Below, piece after piece: positions 47,701 through 62,500 of a stretch of DNA of 64,000 nucleotides. A model generated the notes under the pieces. That model saw only the letters and a list, made by a program, of their open reading frames with translations, did not search any database and was not told the origin of the DNA. The position numbers and the translations under genes are program-made. Source of the DNA: Edolisoma coerulescens (Eukaryota; Chordata; Aves; Passeriformes; Campephagidae). The DNA lies in the NCBI GenBank assembly GCA_013397115.1, contig VWZW01007673.1:1138382-1202381 (forward strand), read 5' to 3'. Every line of letters begins with the position of its first letter. Within the stretch, counting starts at the first letter, position 1.

Positions 47701-50700
47701 AGCCTACTAAAGAAGTACCATATAATCTTTCAAAGCCATTCTTACACAATTAGAGGATATTGTGTTCATTTTTGCTCTCAGCATTACCTTTCTTACCAAA
47801 TGCAGTTTATGTATGTATAAGTATGGGCCATGAGTCACACAGAGGTTTACAGTTGTTGCCAGCATAATTCCTTGTTCTCTGTCAGAGTTCATTTATTTTT
47901 GTACTTGGTCTTATAATATTTTTCTTAGGTGTTGTTTTATTAATTTTAGACTTCAGAAGATACTCTTTTTATTTCTCTACAACATTTTCAACTGGGCAAA
48001 TGTTGCCGTACTGTGAGCCAAACTACAACCCTCTGTGACAATGCAGTCAGACCAATAAAAGATCACGTGCAACCCTGAATACAGAGGGGAAAGAAGAAAA
48101 CTTGAAATTACTTCTAAAGCACCACAAATGAAAGGTAAGATAAGAAGGATAAAGCAAAGGAGGCCTTAATTTTAAACATTTATAGCTGCCTGTCTCAAAA
48201 AAAATTTAAATGTCAGGTCTAGAGTGAAGAAAACATCAATTCAACTTCAGCAGCAGTGACCCAGTCACTCCAGGGACAATCTAGCAGTGAAGAGCATTAG
48301 GAGATTAAATATCACAGGTGGAATTATGCAAAAACACTGTTGGAAGTTAGGCAAAAATGGATGCATTTTACATCTTGGCTCCTATATTCTTACATTCCAC
48401 TTGTTCTGAACAGAGTTGAATTCTGGGACAAAGACTTCCTCTTTCACAGGGCTTTACAAAAAGCCATTAAAAGTCAACTTTCCCCCGTGATGCTAAATGA
48501 CAGACCTTGAAGTTAATGAGTTTCTCCAGGAATTTAACTAAAGGCTAGTAGGGAATTCATGGCTATGCACTGGGATATGCTATCACTGCGCTTCCTTGTC
48601 CGGACAGTACTGGCAGAAGCTATGGAGAGGGTTTTGAGCTTAAATGCCTGTAAAGCCGATTTCAGCAATCAGGATCAAGGTCATAGGCATGCAGATTACT
48701 GAGGCCGTACTCTTCTATACCACCTTAAAATGTGCTGCCAGACAGAGATGTAGTTTGGGCAGACAGAGCACATTAAATCCCTGGGAATATGACCCCCTGC
48801 ATTGGCAACATCTTCAGAAGCACCGTAGTTATGACCTCTGCCACATCAGTAAAGATTCTGTCTTCTGACAAATGCCATTTATGAGGTTTTATGCTTGAAC
48901 CAGCAGACTGCTGTCCACAGGCATAAGGTGTTAGCAGAACAGATCAAAAACCTGGTCAGCAGTGGCTCAAAGGAAAAACAATCTGCAGACTAGTAAGGAA
49001 ATACATGAGAGGAATTGATGGCAGAAGCTGCAGTGGAAGAAGAACACATTCAAATCAGAAACAAAATCAATCTTTGTTAAAGTGATTTCTGAGTGGTGCA
49101 GGAAATTTCTACAGGTGGTGGAGGACAGACTGGTGCAGCAGGGTCAGAGACAGAGAAGTGCAGATTTCTGTACTCAGGCCTTGGTGTTCAGTGCTTTTGC
49201 ATCAAGAATTATTGGTGCCCTTGAAGCTATCAACGTGTCACAAGTCTCCTGCAAAGGGTTCAGCTATCCTGGAACAGGTATGGACACAGCGCAACAAGGG
49301 CGGCTGTGAACCTACAACCTGCTGGTTGCATCTTGGTAAATGGGCGTATAAACAAAGATAGGGTGCTTATCTCTGAAAAAAAAGGGGCAGCTTTGTAAGT
49401 AATTGTAAAGTAACTTCTGAGTAGGAGTCTGACCACAAGTTTCCACTGATGTCAGTCAGGTTCTCCCCTTACTCTAGCACAGAGTGAGGCATCTGTGCGC
49501 TTACAGCCGGGTTTGATCTCTTCCATGGAAAGAAGTGAGTCTTCAATAAACTATGTCCTGGCACCGTGAAGAAATACAATTTTTATCTCTGTGAACAACA
49601 ATATCAGCACTACCGGTATGTGACAAGCTTTCAACTTAACCCATACAGCTGTTGTGCAAGTTCTTGCATCTCTGAAGTCACTTACAAGGCAGCCTGTAAC
49701 CCCTCCCTGAGAAGAAGGTTTGCCAACTACTAAGTAGCCACCAGCTGTTGTGCCAACACACCCTGGTACTTCCAGCCAACAGTGTTCGTGCGGTTTTGCA
49801 GGGCTGTGGGCTGATGAACTGCCTCTGAAGGCTCCCAGCCCAGCTCTGCTGCAACACACAAACCTCACGGCTGCCCTTACCCCGGGTGTGCTGTGTGGTC
49901 CCTCCGCCTCTGCCGTATTTACCACAGAATGGCAAACACAGATGCCACGGAGCAGGTGCTGCATTTCAAGAAAGCAGCACTATTTCTCCTCAGACAGACA
50001 ACATCCCACCCAAATCCTCATGACAAAGCTGTGGCAGCCACAGGGGAGTGTTAAACATCCCTGGTTGGCTATAAGAACACAAACAAGGGTGTGTGATGGG
50101 GGCTGTCCTCAAGGATAGGCACTACTGAAGGAGAATGCTGCAGGGGAGCAGCCTGTGCGTGCACCGTCAGAAAGGAGTGGAGGGGGCCACTTTCTCTCTG
50201 TGCACCTGGGAAACAAATCCTTTGACAGCCCCACCTGAAACCAACACAGGAAAAACCCTGGAATTCTGACAAAACCTTGGCCAAACTGGGTTGTCAAATG
50301 CCACTCAAGTAAGCAAGAAATTCTGGGTATGCCCTACCTGTAAGTACAAGCTTTCATTCCCTCCTATTCTCACTACTTTACAAACACCAACAGCAAATTC
50401 TTTGACAAAACAATGCACTTGGTTCAATGGAAAAAAAAAAAAACAAACCAGAAAACGCCATGGTGGGACCTCACCCTCAGCCAGAACATCATCAGGAAGT
50501 AACTACCAGCAGTAGGCATTTGTGTAGTCCAGTATCCACAGTAAGAAGACAGATAGCCCATTCCTGGGAACATGGAAAGGAACTGTCCTTCCTTAGGGAC
50601 ACTCAGAGAAGCATGTGAACAGAACCAGCAAGCTGGAGCCTTAGCCTGGAACCTGTCTGGGGGAGAAAAAAATGAAAAAAGAAAACCAAACCAAGCCACA

Positions 50701-52917
50701 GACAAACCCAAAAAAACCCCAAACCCCACCAAGAAAAACAAGTAGGAAGCAACTGCCCTGCTTCTAGAGTTATGGAGCTCAGAGGTACATAGCAAGCCAC
50801 ATACTTTCATCCAGGAATCAAGAAAAAGAAGCATGGGGGTCTGCAAAAGAGAACATGTGGGGTGAGCTCTGGGTCCAGCTCAAGACTGGTAGAGAGGAAA
50901 CCACACTAAGCTGGGTATCTGTATTAGAACCAGGAGTATTGTTGAATTTAAACAACAAAAGCTTATCTCTATAAATGCTTCATGGCATGAGCCCTGGTAG
51001 AGCACAGTTTAGCACTCACCATCAATTAGATACTGGGTTTGACACTAGTCTGAATTTCTGGATGCTGTAGACAAGAACCCTCAGACAATGCCTGGGACAG
51101 GGGGAAGCCAACAGGGCTGGAAGACCTAATGCTTCTGCAAGATTTAGGTGTCCTCCACAAATGTAAATGCATGTGATGAATAGATAAACTACCACTAAAC
51201 AGGACCTAAAACATTTCTTCTGGCCCACCACTACTGCAAATACCCTTCGTAGAGATGCTGACACTTACATTTCAGTATTATTCATCGAGACAAATCCAAA
51301 GCCAGTATTATTTAGCAAGAAAAGCTCATGAAGGATCTCATCCTTCTCTCACTAAATTCCAGAGGAATCTTGCTTTGGGTTTTAGCAGGGGTTGAGCTGA
51401 ACCCAAAGGATTTGGTTGCGTTGCTTTGCGTTCATTAGGAAAAACAGAGCTAATAAGGGCTGAATTGACTTGATAGTAGGGGAAGGCAGGAGCAGATCCT
51501 CTCTCAGCACAGACTCACCCTTCATTTTTGAGGTGTTAATACACAGCCAAAGAGAGTCAAGAGATCTCTAATGACTTTCTAATTACATCAGTCACTGACC
51601 CTGTGTAAGTGGGATGAAATCTGAAATAAACCTTGACTCAAGACAATGCAAACCAGAGTTTTGTAACTAACTAATGAAAAGAAATTGTTATTCTTTCTCA
51701 GAGCAATGTACTTTTATGGAATAAATGAGAAGAAATAAAACATGGCTATTCTCAACAATCCAGTAATCCCTTCCCTCTCTGGGACCCAGACGCTTGCCCC
51801 AGGGTATGAAATGCAGCTGAAAAAACTTTTGAGATTGTCAGGATTTAATCCAAGAAAAAAAGTTTGAACAGCGAAATTACTGGAACAGTCCAAACCAGCA
51901 CCCTCAGTCTGGGCCCCCCGCCCAGTGTTTCTTCTTTCCTCTTACTTAGTGAAAAATCCACATCTATTATAATTGCTCTCCCAGTCTGTTTTGCTGGGCA
52001 TACATTCTGGGTCTTGGAAAAACAAGCGTTAAGAGTGAACAATAACTTTTAACAGGACTACTGACCAGTAACGTATTGGGAGCAAAGTCTTTTAACACTA
52101 GATAGCTGCATCACTAAGGTTAAGCTCCCTCTGTTGTTTGTTATAAATGTTCTTTGCCCTCTTCTTGTCTTAGTAATCACAGTTTGTGCATCACTGATGA
52201 ATAGTTAAATCCACTTTTTGCTTTCTACAAAATCAATTAACACATCTCTGCATGAGCAGATGGAGACTTCATTACCTGAGGGTGTACAACTGCACAGAGA
52301 AGCAAGTGAGCAGCACACACTCACCCACACTTATGCCCACAGACTCATGTGTTATATGGCTAAGGCGCAAATAGGAGATTCATTCCCTGCTCAGCTATCA
52401 TACCTTTCCTTCCCTTCCTCTATTAATACATTATCCTTCATTCCCTTCCCTGGAATAGGAAACTACTTGTTTTACCCTCTCAGGGCTTGATTAGGCAACT
52501 GCTAATGTCAGACCTGTGCACTACCAAACCAGCTGTCAGCACGACTCTTTTTGGATCAGGTCATGGACATAACCCTGCAGCAGTGAATAGCTGACCTGCC
52601 AGTGTGCACTCAGTGTTTACGGCAGCTGGAGCCAGGCACCCCATCTTCCCTTCACCCTTGGGTGTGCTCCTCGGTGCTACCCATTTTGCACAGTGCAAAC
52701 CTTTCATGGTTACAAGATGCTCTGCTTGGAAGTGCTGTGTTGAAAGCATAGGCTCAGTGCACCTCCAGCATCTGCCCCTCTGAAGTATCTTCCAGTTCTT
52801 CTTTATTGGAAGATGTGTTATATTCCATCTTCCGGAGCTTTCTGCATCACAGGAGACACTTTCCAGGTAGGTGGCCTGCCTAAAGTGTCAGCAAGAATGA
52901 ACTACCCATCATAGAAC
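44733..52917. other. SLN upstream region, no gene seen
   Basis: The SLN promoter and first exon may be here. It includes the longest open frame of the window (minus 45080-45646, 188 codons), which matches no family I know and is probably chance. Also a (CA)n run at 47182-47196 and an A/C-rich tract at 50660-50735. Confidence 0.5.
47182..47196. repeat. (CA)n microsatellite
   Basis: Seven AC units in an alternating purine-pyrimidine stretch. Confidence 0.85.
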
Positions 52918-53560
52918 ATGATCCAGCGTGTGCCCAGGTGGCCAAGAAGGCCAATGGCATCCTGGCCTGGATCAGCAATGGTGTGGCCAGCAGGACCAGG
53001 GCAGTGACCGTCCCCCTGTACTCGGCACTGCTGAGGCCACACCTCCAATCCTGTGTCCAGTTCTGGGCCCTCACTGCAAGAAAGACATTGAGGGGCTGGA
53101 GCGTGTCCAGAGAAGGGCAACGGAGCTGGGGTAGGGTCTGGAGCACAAGTCCTGTGAGGAGCAGCTGAGGGAGCTGGGGGTGTTTAGCCTGGAGAAAAGG
53201 AGGCTCAGGGGGACCTCATTGCTCTCTACAGCTGCCTGAAAGGAGGCTGTAGCCAAGTGGGGGTCAGCCTCTTCTCTCAGGTAACAACTGACAGGGCAAG
53301 AAGATATGGCTTCAAGTTGCCACAGGGGAGGTTTAGATTTATTAGGAAAAATTTCCTCACGGAAAGGATTATCAAGCATTGGAACAAGCTGCCCAGAAAA
53401 GTGGTGGAGTTGTCATCCCTGGAGATGTTTGAAAATGTGTAGATATGTCACCAGGGGTTGGTGTGACATGGTTTAGTGGTGAACACAGCAGCGCTGGGTT
53501 AACAGTTGGACTCAGTGACCTTAGAGGTCTTTTCCAATCTAAATGATTCTATGATTGTAA
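52918..53560 (+). mobile_element. CR1 LINE, about 640 bp, well preserved
   Basis: The copy runs from gtgcccaggtggccaagaag through cctggatcagcaatggtgtg, gacattgaggggctggagcg, ctggagaaaaggaggctcag and ggagatgtttgaaaatgtgt to a tail aaatgattctatgattgtaa. The reading frame encodes KDIEGLERVQRRATELG, as in the 11421 copy. It is the same subfamily and looks less diverged. Confidence 0.93.
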
Positions 53561-56500
53561 CTCTTTCCTGCAAGAGAGGGTCAGGGGTGCAGGTCAGTGC
53601 ACTCTTGACTTGATTTGATAACATTAACAAGATCAGTACTTTGCCCATAGGACCTAAGCAACTGTCTGACACCTAATAGACTGCTCAGGCTGGATGACGT
53701 GACACTGACCTGTATCAATTCTGGATAATAAAAGTATCTCTTAATCCAGCAGGAACAGCCAGGGAACCACACTCTGATCCTCTGCAGAGCTCCTGTGGGG
53801 CTTGTTATGCTTTTGGAGAGAAGCAGCAATCTGTACCAGGTCAGACAAGAAATTCATTATTTCAGGAGACATTACAGGGATGTTGCTTCATTAGCTTGAG
53901 CTAAAGTACAGTTTTTCCACCCTGACACACTGACAAGGGTTGAAGTTGTTGATGATTATTCGGGCAATAAGGGCACGAGAACCTTGCTAGCTTGTGTTGT
54001 TTTCTCTGTGCAGTCCTCCTCGTAATAAGAAGTTATTGGTTCTGTGCCAATTATTTTCTGAGGTTTGCCAGCACGTGGCTTGGGTATGACCAGCCTGAGA
54101 GAACGGAAGGTGCTGGGGAAATGTCAGCCAAGGAGCAGTGGAGGAGTGTGTGTCATCCAAGAGGGGCAGGAGGTATGGGATAGTCTGAGCCAAGGAGCCT
54201 GCTTGCTCCCCGCCCCCAGAGGCATGACTGCAGGCCTTTGCCTGCTTTCTGTCTCCCAAGCCATTTGACTTGGAAGAAAAAGAAGGTCTTGCCCCATGAG
54301 TGCTCTCAAGAAATACAGTCTATTAAACTTGGTTGGAGAGAAAAGTGGCCAAGCAGAGACTCATTCAAATTCAGGGAAACTGGTGACAGACAAGTCACAG
54401 AGACTTAGAAAATGCTGTTGGGCCCCAAGTACTTACAATGAGGTTGACAGGACTCAGAGACCACATCTGGTTAGAACAGGGCTGAACACAGCTGGAGACA
54501 GGTGTAGGCACAGAGCTTTCTGTATCCAGCAACAAATATTTTTGAGCATGATTGACCCCACCATCAGTTTTTACTTGGTCAGCAGTGGAAACCAAAATGG
54601 GACTTACTGTGATTACTGGCCAAGGCTGGTGCTTCTAGCTTTACTGCACTAACCAGGCATAACAGAGCTGGTTTAGAAATGTCAGGGAAATACATTTTAT
54701 TTGGGGCAGAAAACTGCAAATAAAAACATGATCATATAAATAACTGGGTTTTACCAACTAACCTCAAAATCCCTTCTTCAGCAGAAATTCAGACAATTAC
54801 AGATTTAAAAATGCAGTAGGCAAGAGCACAAAAAGCCCATCCCAGTTTCAATATGCAGAGGTTGTTTCTAAAACTAGGTTATTTGGGCTGCTTTCCTTCC
54901 CTCACAACAGTCCTCTGTTCTTCATCTGTACCCACTCAGCTCAGACCCAGGTTTTCTTAATTGTTCAAACTATGAATTTCATAAACACCTTTGGCACTTC
55001 AGCAGGCTGATGCCTGTGAAACGACCATAATCTCAGCAAGAAATATTGCTGATCCCACCTACAAATACAACCTTGGATTTGGGTTGCAATCTCATTAGTG
55101 CATGTCTTGTCCAAAACACATCACAGAAGACATGCAGGAGGTGATGAGTTTTCTGACTGACCTTCTGGGTGCACAACAGAGACAAAAATTGCAGCCATCT
55201 GTCTGCAGCATCCCCAGCACCCACCCTGAGGAACTTAGTGACGTACTTGGTACCCACTGAGCCCTGTCTCCATGGAGGAAGGAAATTTGTTCTTCTGAAA
55301 TCAGACCCAGTGCCCACCAGCTGTGCATGTCTGTCGCACTCACTGCTCTGTATTTTGTATTCCCTTTCTGTTGTGTTTTATTCAGAAGTTTCAGATTCCC
55401 ATCACCAGTTATCAGGTTGCACATGACATAGCAAGTGAGGAAAAAGGCATGTTGTATTATTTGATCTCAGTCCCACCAGGTTTACCATAAACCCAAAAGT
55501 ATCCCCTGTAGGAGGCAAGCCCTTTTACTGAACAATGCACAGCTTGCCACACTTCACACATGGGTAGGTGCAAATCTTTATTTATTGGGTTGCTGAAAAT
55601 TTAGCTAAGCTCCAGTTTGAAAAAAAAAGATGCAACAGGATTCACCCACCCATAAATTTGTCAGGACTGTGTCTCTGCTGCTCCTTGTCTTTTCAGCAAA
55701 GTGTCCAGGCACACAGGAGGAGTAGAGGGCTCTGCTCCCCTCTAAAACCCCAGAGATTCCCCCCTTTTGCCATACAGATGACCCCCACCTCTGTGCTTCC
55801 CACTAGTCCCAAAGGTACCATTTGTCCATCGAGGACACACAGGCTGAGCTCCACAGAGGCACGTGCCCAAGCATGGCTTCTGCAGTGTGACACTGGGACC
55901 CTGCACTGAAGGCAGTCTGGATGTGATCATCCCGTCTTAAGAGGGAAGAGAGCTGTGGGCAGGGCAGCTGGGCCATGCCTCCCCCTCTCAGGGCAAATGA
56001 TGGCCCTGGTTTGTTTTATTTAGTAGCACAGGCACGGCTGTGCAGGACTAACACTGTGCCAGGCTGATCAGCCTCAGCTTAGCCTGACCTCCCCTCGCTC
56101 CTGTCCCTTGCCCTGAGATAAAAAGCCAGGTGTTAAACTGAGCCTGGGAGAGGAGCAGCAGCAGGAGCTCCGGGACTCCTGACAAAGGGGATCCATGCTA
56201 CTAACAGTGTCACAACGGAACAGCTGTCCCACTTACAGTCCATGAAATATTTCTGAAACAAACTTCTGGAATGTGATAAGGAGGTCTAATAGGATGTCAC
56301 CTCCTGGAATTAATGAAGCACTAGAAGCACTGTAAGGTCACGGTCCTGTGGCAAAGAGCAGCTCTGAAGGAAAGCCACCGCTCTCCTCTGCTGCTTGGAT
56401 TTCTAGTACATATGCACGTAGTTGGGAAGCCCATTGTGCCAAAGGCCACTCAGGCACAGGATTGGCCATGACCACATGTGCAGCCCTGGAAGGAGGTGCC

Positions 56501-59500
56501 AGACCCAATCAGGTCTGACGACTCAGAAAAAAAGAGACAAACTTGTCTTCTCTGGGGAATTCATTAGGGGCTTGACTTGCCCTGGCTTTTGTACATCCAT
56601 GCAGGCTACAAGAACATTCCCTTCCTAAACTGGACTGTGGATCTGTCCAGCCTCTCATGTTGATGTTTGATATCCCCTTCCCAGGGGAGGAAGAGATGAG
56701 ACCCATAGCTGGGGCAGCTGGAGCAGCACAAGGTGGAGCACGGCTCAGCTCGGGCACCCCCCAGGCAGCATTGCTGCGGTGCAGGGAGGGCAGGCAGCAG
56801 CCCTGGCCCGAGCACAGGCAGAGCAGCACGGCACTGCTGCTGCACCCACGCTGTGAACGCACCACCCCTACACGGGAGGGTGTTCAGGAACTCAAATGTC
56901 ATTGCAGTGCCCTCTGGAAGCAGCATGAAATCAGGACCCTGTGGAATTGCTCAGTACCCATGGAGCCTATGCTATGATTTCATGGTGATGTAAAAGTCAA
57001 AGCCAAGTCAGGCAACTTCAGGAAGCCAAACTATGGGAATCTTATGGCATTTTCCTGCTTATGTTCTAGACACACTAATCAATGCATTTTGGAGGAGGTA
57101 AATCGTTAATAGCTACTCTCCTAATTTCAAGTGTTTCTAAAGGGTAGTGTGCTATACAGGTGGGAATTGCTGATAGGAAACACACCTCACCACAGGAACA
57201 TCCTGGTTTCTGCCATAGAAAGATAATGCAAGCAGCGTGGCAACCCCTAATTTCTCACCAGCCTTTCAACCTAGCTAGCACATTATAACCTAAAGCCAGC
57301 TTGGTGACAGGAAGGCAGTAAGAGGAGGCAGGTCCATGTGCTTCAATGGCTTTTACTCAACTCATGCTGCATAATTTCCTCATTCTGCATAATCCCAGCT
57401 ACCAGAAAATGTCAGGAGTATTAAATTAGCTGCATTGGGGTTTGTATGCACCTTTTTCCATTAGGAACATTCCCTGCAAACTTCTGGTAATGACTTATTT
57501 TAACACTTTATTTTTTTTCTCTTTTGCTAAAAACCATTTGAGCTGAGAAAGCCTGGAGAAAATCGCTGACATGTTGAGTGAGATTTTAAAATGCCTCTTC
57601 TCCCATCTTCCTCTTGGTAGGACTGGGGAGGAATTATTCACAGTTTATTTCTCACTATCTTTCCTGAGAACGGTTCACTGAGGTGAGGAATTTACATAAA
57701 CTCATCTGATCTGTAAATACTGTACTATTTCTTAATTTTCTTATAATATGTTCCTGGGCAAATGTGGAAATTTCAGTAGAGAAGCAGTTAATGTTTACTG
57801 CAAATTGTAGCTGCAGTGAGCTCAGGGAGAAACAGCACAGCTGGCAAAACAACCTCCCTCTAGGGCCTGATTTAAACCCTAGGAAATCTAGAGAGACTCT
57901 GTCATGTTTTTAGTTCAAGCAATACTTATTCTGTCCATCTCTTGGACCTTTCACACTCTTGTGACAATTGGATGGACCTGCAGGACAAGCTATTGCAAAA
58001 AAATGGAAAATATTTTCAGGTCTACTTATTTTATTTGGACAAAAAATTCTTTAAAAAAATGTTGGATGTTTTATTCAACAGACAGAAAGAGGAAAGCCTG
58101 AAAATATTACTTATACAAAAGAAAAAGAAGGTTGGTGGTTTTTTCCCATTCAAAAGCCTTATTTGTTTACTTTATAGACAGCAAGTTATTTTCTTTGAAT
58201 TTCAAAGCTGAGGATCACTAAAGACCAAGCTATAGTCTTTCCATTTGATAAAGGGCATACTGGAAAGCTGTTTGTTGTAAGTAGTTCATGGACAATGAAA
58301 CTATTGCATTGAGTCTTTTTTATTCCTAGATAAACCCAGAGGAGAGAACAGGGGGGGCGGGAAAGATGACAAGGACATGTACAGAAAGCCACCATGATTT
58401 TTTTTTGCTCACCTGTCTGTATGATGAAGACTTGGGTGCACACAGCCAAAGCACAACTTCAGCCCGGCAAGGCCAATCTTTCTGAGATGCCCCAGCAGTC
58501 AGTGGGGAGAAAGGCCAAACTCAGCATCTTTGGATCTGTGGGATGTCAGCCAGTGCAGGTCACCTTGTGCAGCAGGGTGGTGCTGGGGCAGATGTCTGCC
58601 TTGGTCCCAACCACCCCTTGTGAGGAGGGTCAAGCCTGCAGTCCCCCAGGAATGGGGATGAGCCTTCCCTAGCCAGCCTCCTGAGGTCGGTGCCAAGCCT
58701 TTCGCAGGAGCACAAGGATCCCTGTGTGTCCAGCACTTTCAAGAAGAGTCTTGCTGCAGTTCAGCTCTACACAGGACCGGGACAGCTTTGGTGGTATCTG
58801 CAGAGGCCAGAAAACCCAAGAAGAAATTCCTGAGAGTGCCGAAGGGCTGGGGCAACTTTCCTTAATACAGCCTGAGTTCTCCAACTTTCACAGGCCTCCT
58901 GCTTCAGTCTCAGGTGGAGATAAATAGAGAAAAAGCAGCCGTGTAAATACGTATGAGCACAAGACATTTACATTTCGTTCTACCATAGTCCAAAGAACAA
59001 GACAAGTAATTTCTTTTGCTGTTTTTGGAGATGGAGAAGAACCAGAAAGAATATTTTCATAACTAGACACCATTAAGGATGCCAAAATAACCCTCATCTG
59101 CTTGTTATAAACATTTTATTCCAATACAAACCTGCTTCCTGAGCACAGAAAGAACATGGCCATGGCACGAGATGCTCTCAGCAAGGAGGAAAGGAAGTCT
59201 GGATATGAAGCCTGGAGTTCATGCAGGATTCACCACTAACCCCTTTATTGCAACTGAAACAAATTTCCTTAAAAATTGCAATCCAAACCCAGCTGGGATC
59301 AGTCTCACTTGTCAAAGTTACACATTTGAAAATATTTGTATTGTGCATATACTTCATGTACTGTAAATATCTTCTGCAACAATCTAAGAAAGTTGGAGTT
59401 TTTTAAAGCCAATTTCAAAAATTATTTTTTTCAAAAAGAAACATGCCAAGCACAAATCCTCTGCTCTTGCTCTAGGTAGCAAGATTTCCCAGTTGGGGCA

Positions 59501-62500
59501 GTGACTTTTTAACAATTGTGGATATGGGTCTTTTACCAGACCTTTGGAGCATGTCATTCCTGTGAGGAGATAATCTGAAGGCCTTGGTATTTATGGACAG
59601 GCAAAGGACAGATTCCGATAGCTTATAGAGGGTTGAAAGCTAATCTTCATAGACCCTGAATTTCAATCAGAGTTTTCCTTTTCAGTCATTAGTCCTTGCT
59701 GCAGCAGCATCTGAAGTATTCTTTACAGCTCGCAGTTCTATATATTCACACCAGCCCTGTTCCAGTGCAGTCGTGAGGCCTGGAAGGTTTCCTGGGACAA
59801 GTTGTGTGGTCTCAAACAGCCAAGGCACAGTGTACAGCCAGAGCCTGCTGTTGACAACGTGGCCAAGGCAACATCATGCCACTGCTGCCATGGGTCTCGG
59901 GCTCCAAAGCTCCCCCCACAGCTATCCCTGGAATGTGCATCCATCCCTGCCACAGGACACCTGTCAGCTCTTGCTTCAAAACCTCATTAAGGACTGGCTG
60001 GGCATTATCTAATCCCAGAAGGACTTGTTTGGATGAATTATTTCTACAATGGGGATCCTGCAGTATAATGTTTCAGCTAAAGTTTGGTGCTCTTATTCTT
60101 CCAGTCATGGAAATTAAGAGAACACATGGAGAAGGATTAGGAGGACTAGGTAACTCTCACTGAGGGCACTGGTTAAATAATCCACTGTCACCTTCAGCCC
60201 TTTTCTGCCTACTAAAAGGCAACCCCAAAATGGACACAGCTGATGAAATGAAAGTAAGCAACAAAAAACCCCACAACACTGTAAGTCTTCTGGGCCTGAA
60301 AAAATACCTCTTCACATACAATCAAAGTGTTTTAAGACAGTTAAATAAGTGCCTTAGTTAAACAGTGGAAGGAATGTGGGTATGCAGCTTGCTGGGTGCT
60401 TGCATCCCAGCTGACACCACAGGAGGAGACCTTGACATGACGGTCTTCTGAGAGCCACACTCCTGTTTGGAAATGAAGGGAGCTAGGACAGGGAAGGAAA
60501 AATTCACCAGTGCCACTGGCTCTTAGGTCTCAGCGTCTTTTCTGCCTAGTGGCAAAAAACCTGATAATATAACAGATGTACAACTCGGGGGATGGGGGGT
60601 GTCCATTCCCTCCACCCCCAGCCTGGCTGGGTGCCGAGCTCCCCGCAGGCGAGGAGCCACGCTGCATCGTCCCAACAAGTGCTTAAGTGCACGTTTAGCT
60701 GTTCATGAGTCAGCTGCTGATTTCAGAATAGCTCTCTCACTCAGAGTTGAGTGCACTTGAGCTTTGCTGAATCAGGCCACAGGCAAATTGTTATGCAGGC
60801 ATGTTATAGTCAAATGGTGATGCCCTTGATGAAAAAATGGATCTACTCTTGTTCCAGCCATTTGAGATTTTGCCACTGACCAATAGAAGGGCTTTCTGTA
60901 GTCCAAGAAATATCACGAAAATGCTGATACAGCTGAAGTGTAACCAGTTTCAGCTTTCTAGAAGCTTTCCCTTCCATTAGCCAGAAGCCACATGTTCAGG
61001 CAGTACATGAAATGGTAATGACGGATACATAACCCTTGCTCTGTGTACAGGAGGGTGAGACCATGTACCATGGCCCACAGAGCCAAAGGCAGGGACTGTG
61101 GCCCCGTGTTCCTGCAGTCTGGTCCCACATATTCAGCCTAGCCAGGTCAAGGACAGTTTGCACCTCAGTTACTGTCCTGTAACCCCCATCCCCCCCAACC
61201 CAAGACCCTATCATCCCATGAGCCTTGAATGTTGCATTTTACAGCACTGGGTGAAAAATATCCCCCACAAGCTGTACTGGGAGAAGCAAACCTGGTCTTC
61301 CCTCGGCTGAGGGAACTGACTCCAGGTCTTTCATTTCCCACATGAATGCTGCAGTCATTTCTCATTACACTCCAGACAAGCAGCTGTCACAGCAGTCACC
61401 AGTGCCACCACTGAATTTAGTGAGGAACCTGTTCCTGAAGGCATGGGGACACAGGTGCAGAGACTAACATATGGGCCCCAAGAGAACCAGGTGGCACATC
61501 TGGAGACCTCTGAGTGAGATGTGATGCCAACCCATGCTCCCTGTTCAGACCCTGGAGCCAAACATTGGAGCGTGATGAATGTGGGCAACATGCAGGAACA
61601 CACTGTTGCTTGAATCCTTTGAAGGGATACATTGGATCTGGGATGATTCAGTTCTGTCTCAGTCCCTCTTCAGATCACAATGATTATTACCACAGCTAGC
61701 CTGACAGGTTTAATTTTGGGATCACTGGCCATTTTCCCACAGGTCTTCAATGTCATTCTTTGCTCAGAGTCTCATCCTGGTGGTGGGTCAGTAAAGGAAG
61801 GTGCTGCCCTTTGGACCACTGTTTTTCCTGTTGTAGCATTGGTACCTGCTGGAAACCTCCAGGAGAATGTCAGAAGTCAACCAAAGTGAGGGCAAAGTAC
61901 TCCATAAAGTCATAAAAAGAAAAGGCTCCCAGGAATCCTCAATGAGCCTCAAATCTCCTACAGCCAGGCTGGTCTTGCCAGAAGCAGAAGTTTGAACTTA
62001 CAACCAAAAAATTATGAAAATGGTTTCTAATTGATTTAGCCCCTGCTGGTTTTTGTTAATCTGGTTCTTTTGATTCTATTTTGCATTTGGTTTTTTGAGA
62101 TTCTTTTGACTGCTGTGATGTCTACTTCAGTACCATGCTCTTTAACACCTCAGTTACAGAAGTACACATCCTTGTGGATGGAGTATTGTCTGGGTTGCTC
62201 CATACCAGTACAGTGTAGCCAAAACAGAGGCCTGACACCTATAGAAGAGACATGCACTAGTCAGGATAACATCAGTAATAACTTGCCTTCAACCTGGACA
62301 CTAAAATAGGGCAATTACCAACTGCATGCAACTATTTTGTCACATTGTGATGGCATTAGTAGGGACAATTTTTCAAAAGCATGTGAGCAAAGTCATCATC
62401 AAAGGGGCAAAGACAGCTATAGTTGTGCATTGGAGGTATCCCAATTAAAAAAAAACAGCTGGAGACACAAATGGTTCTTTGCCCAGGGAGAGGAGAAGCA

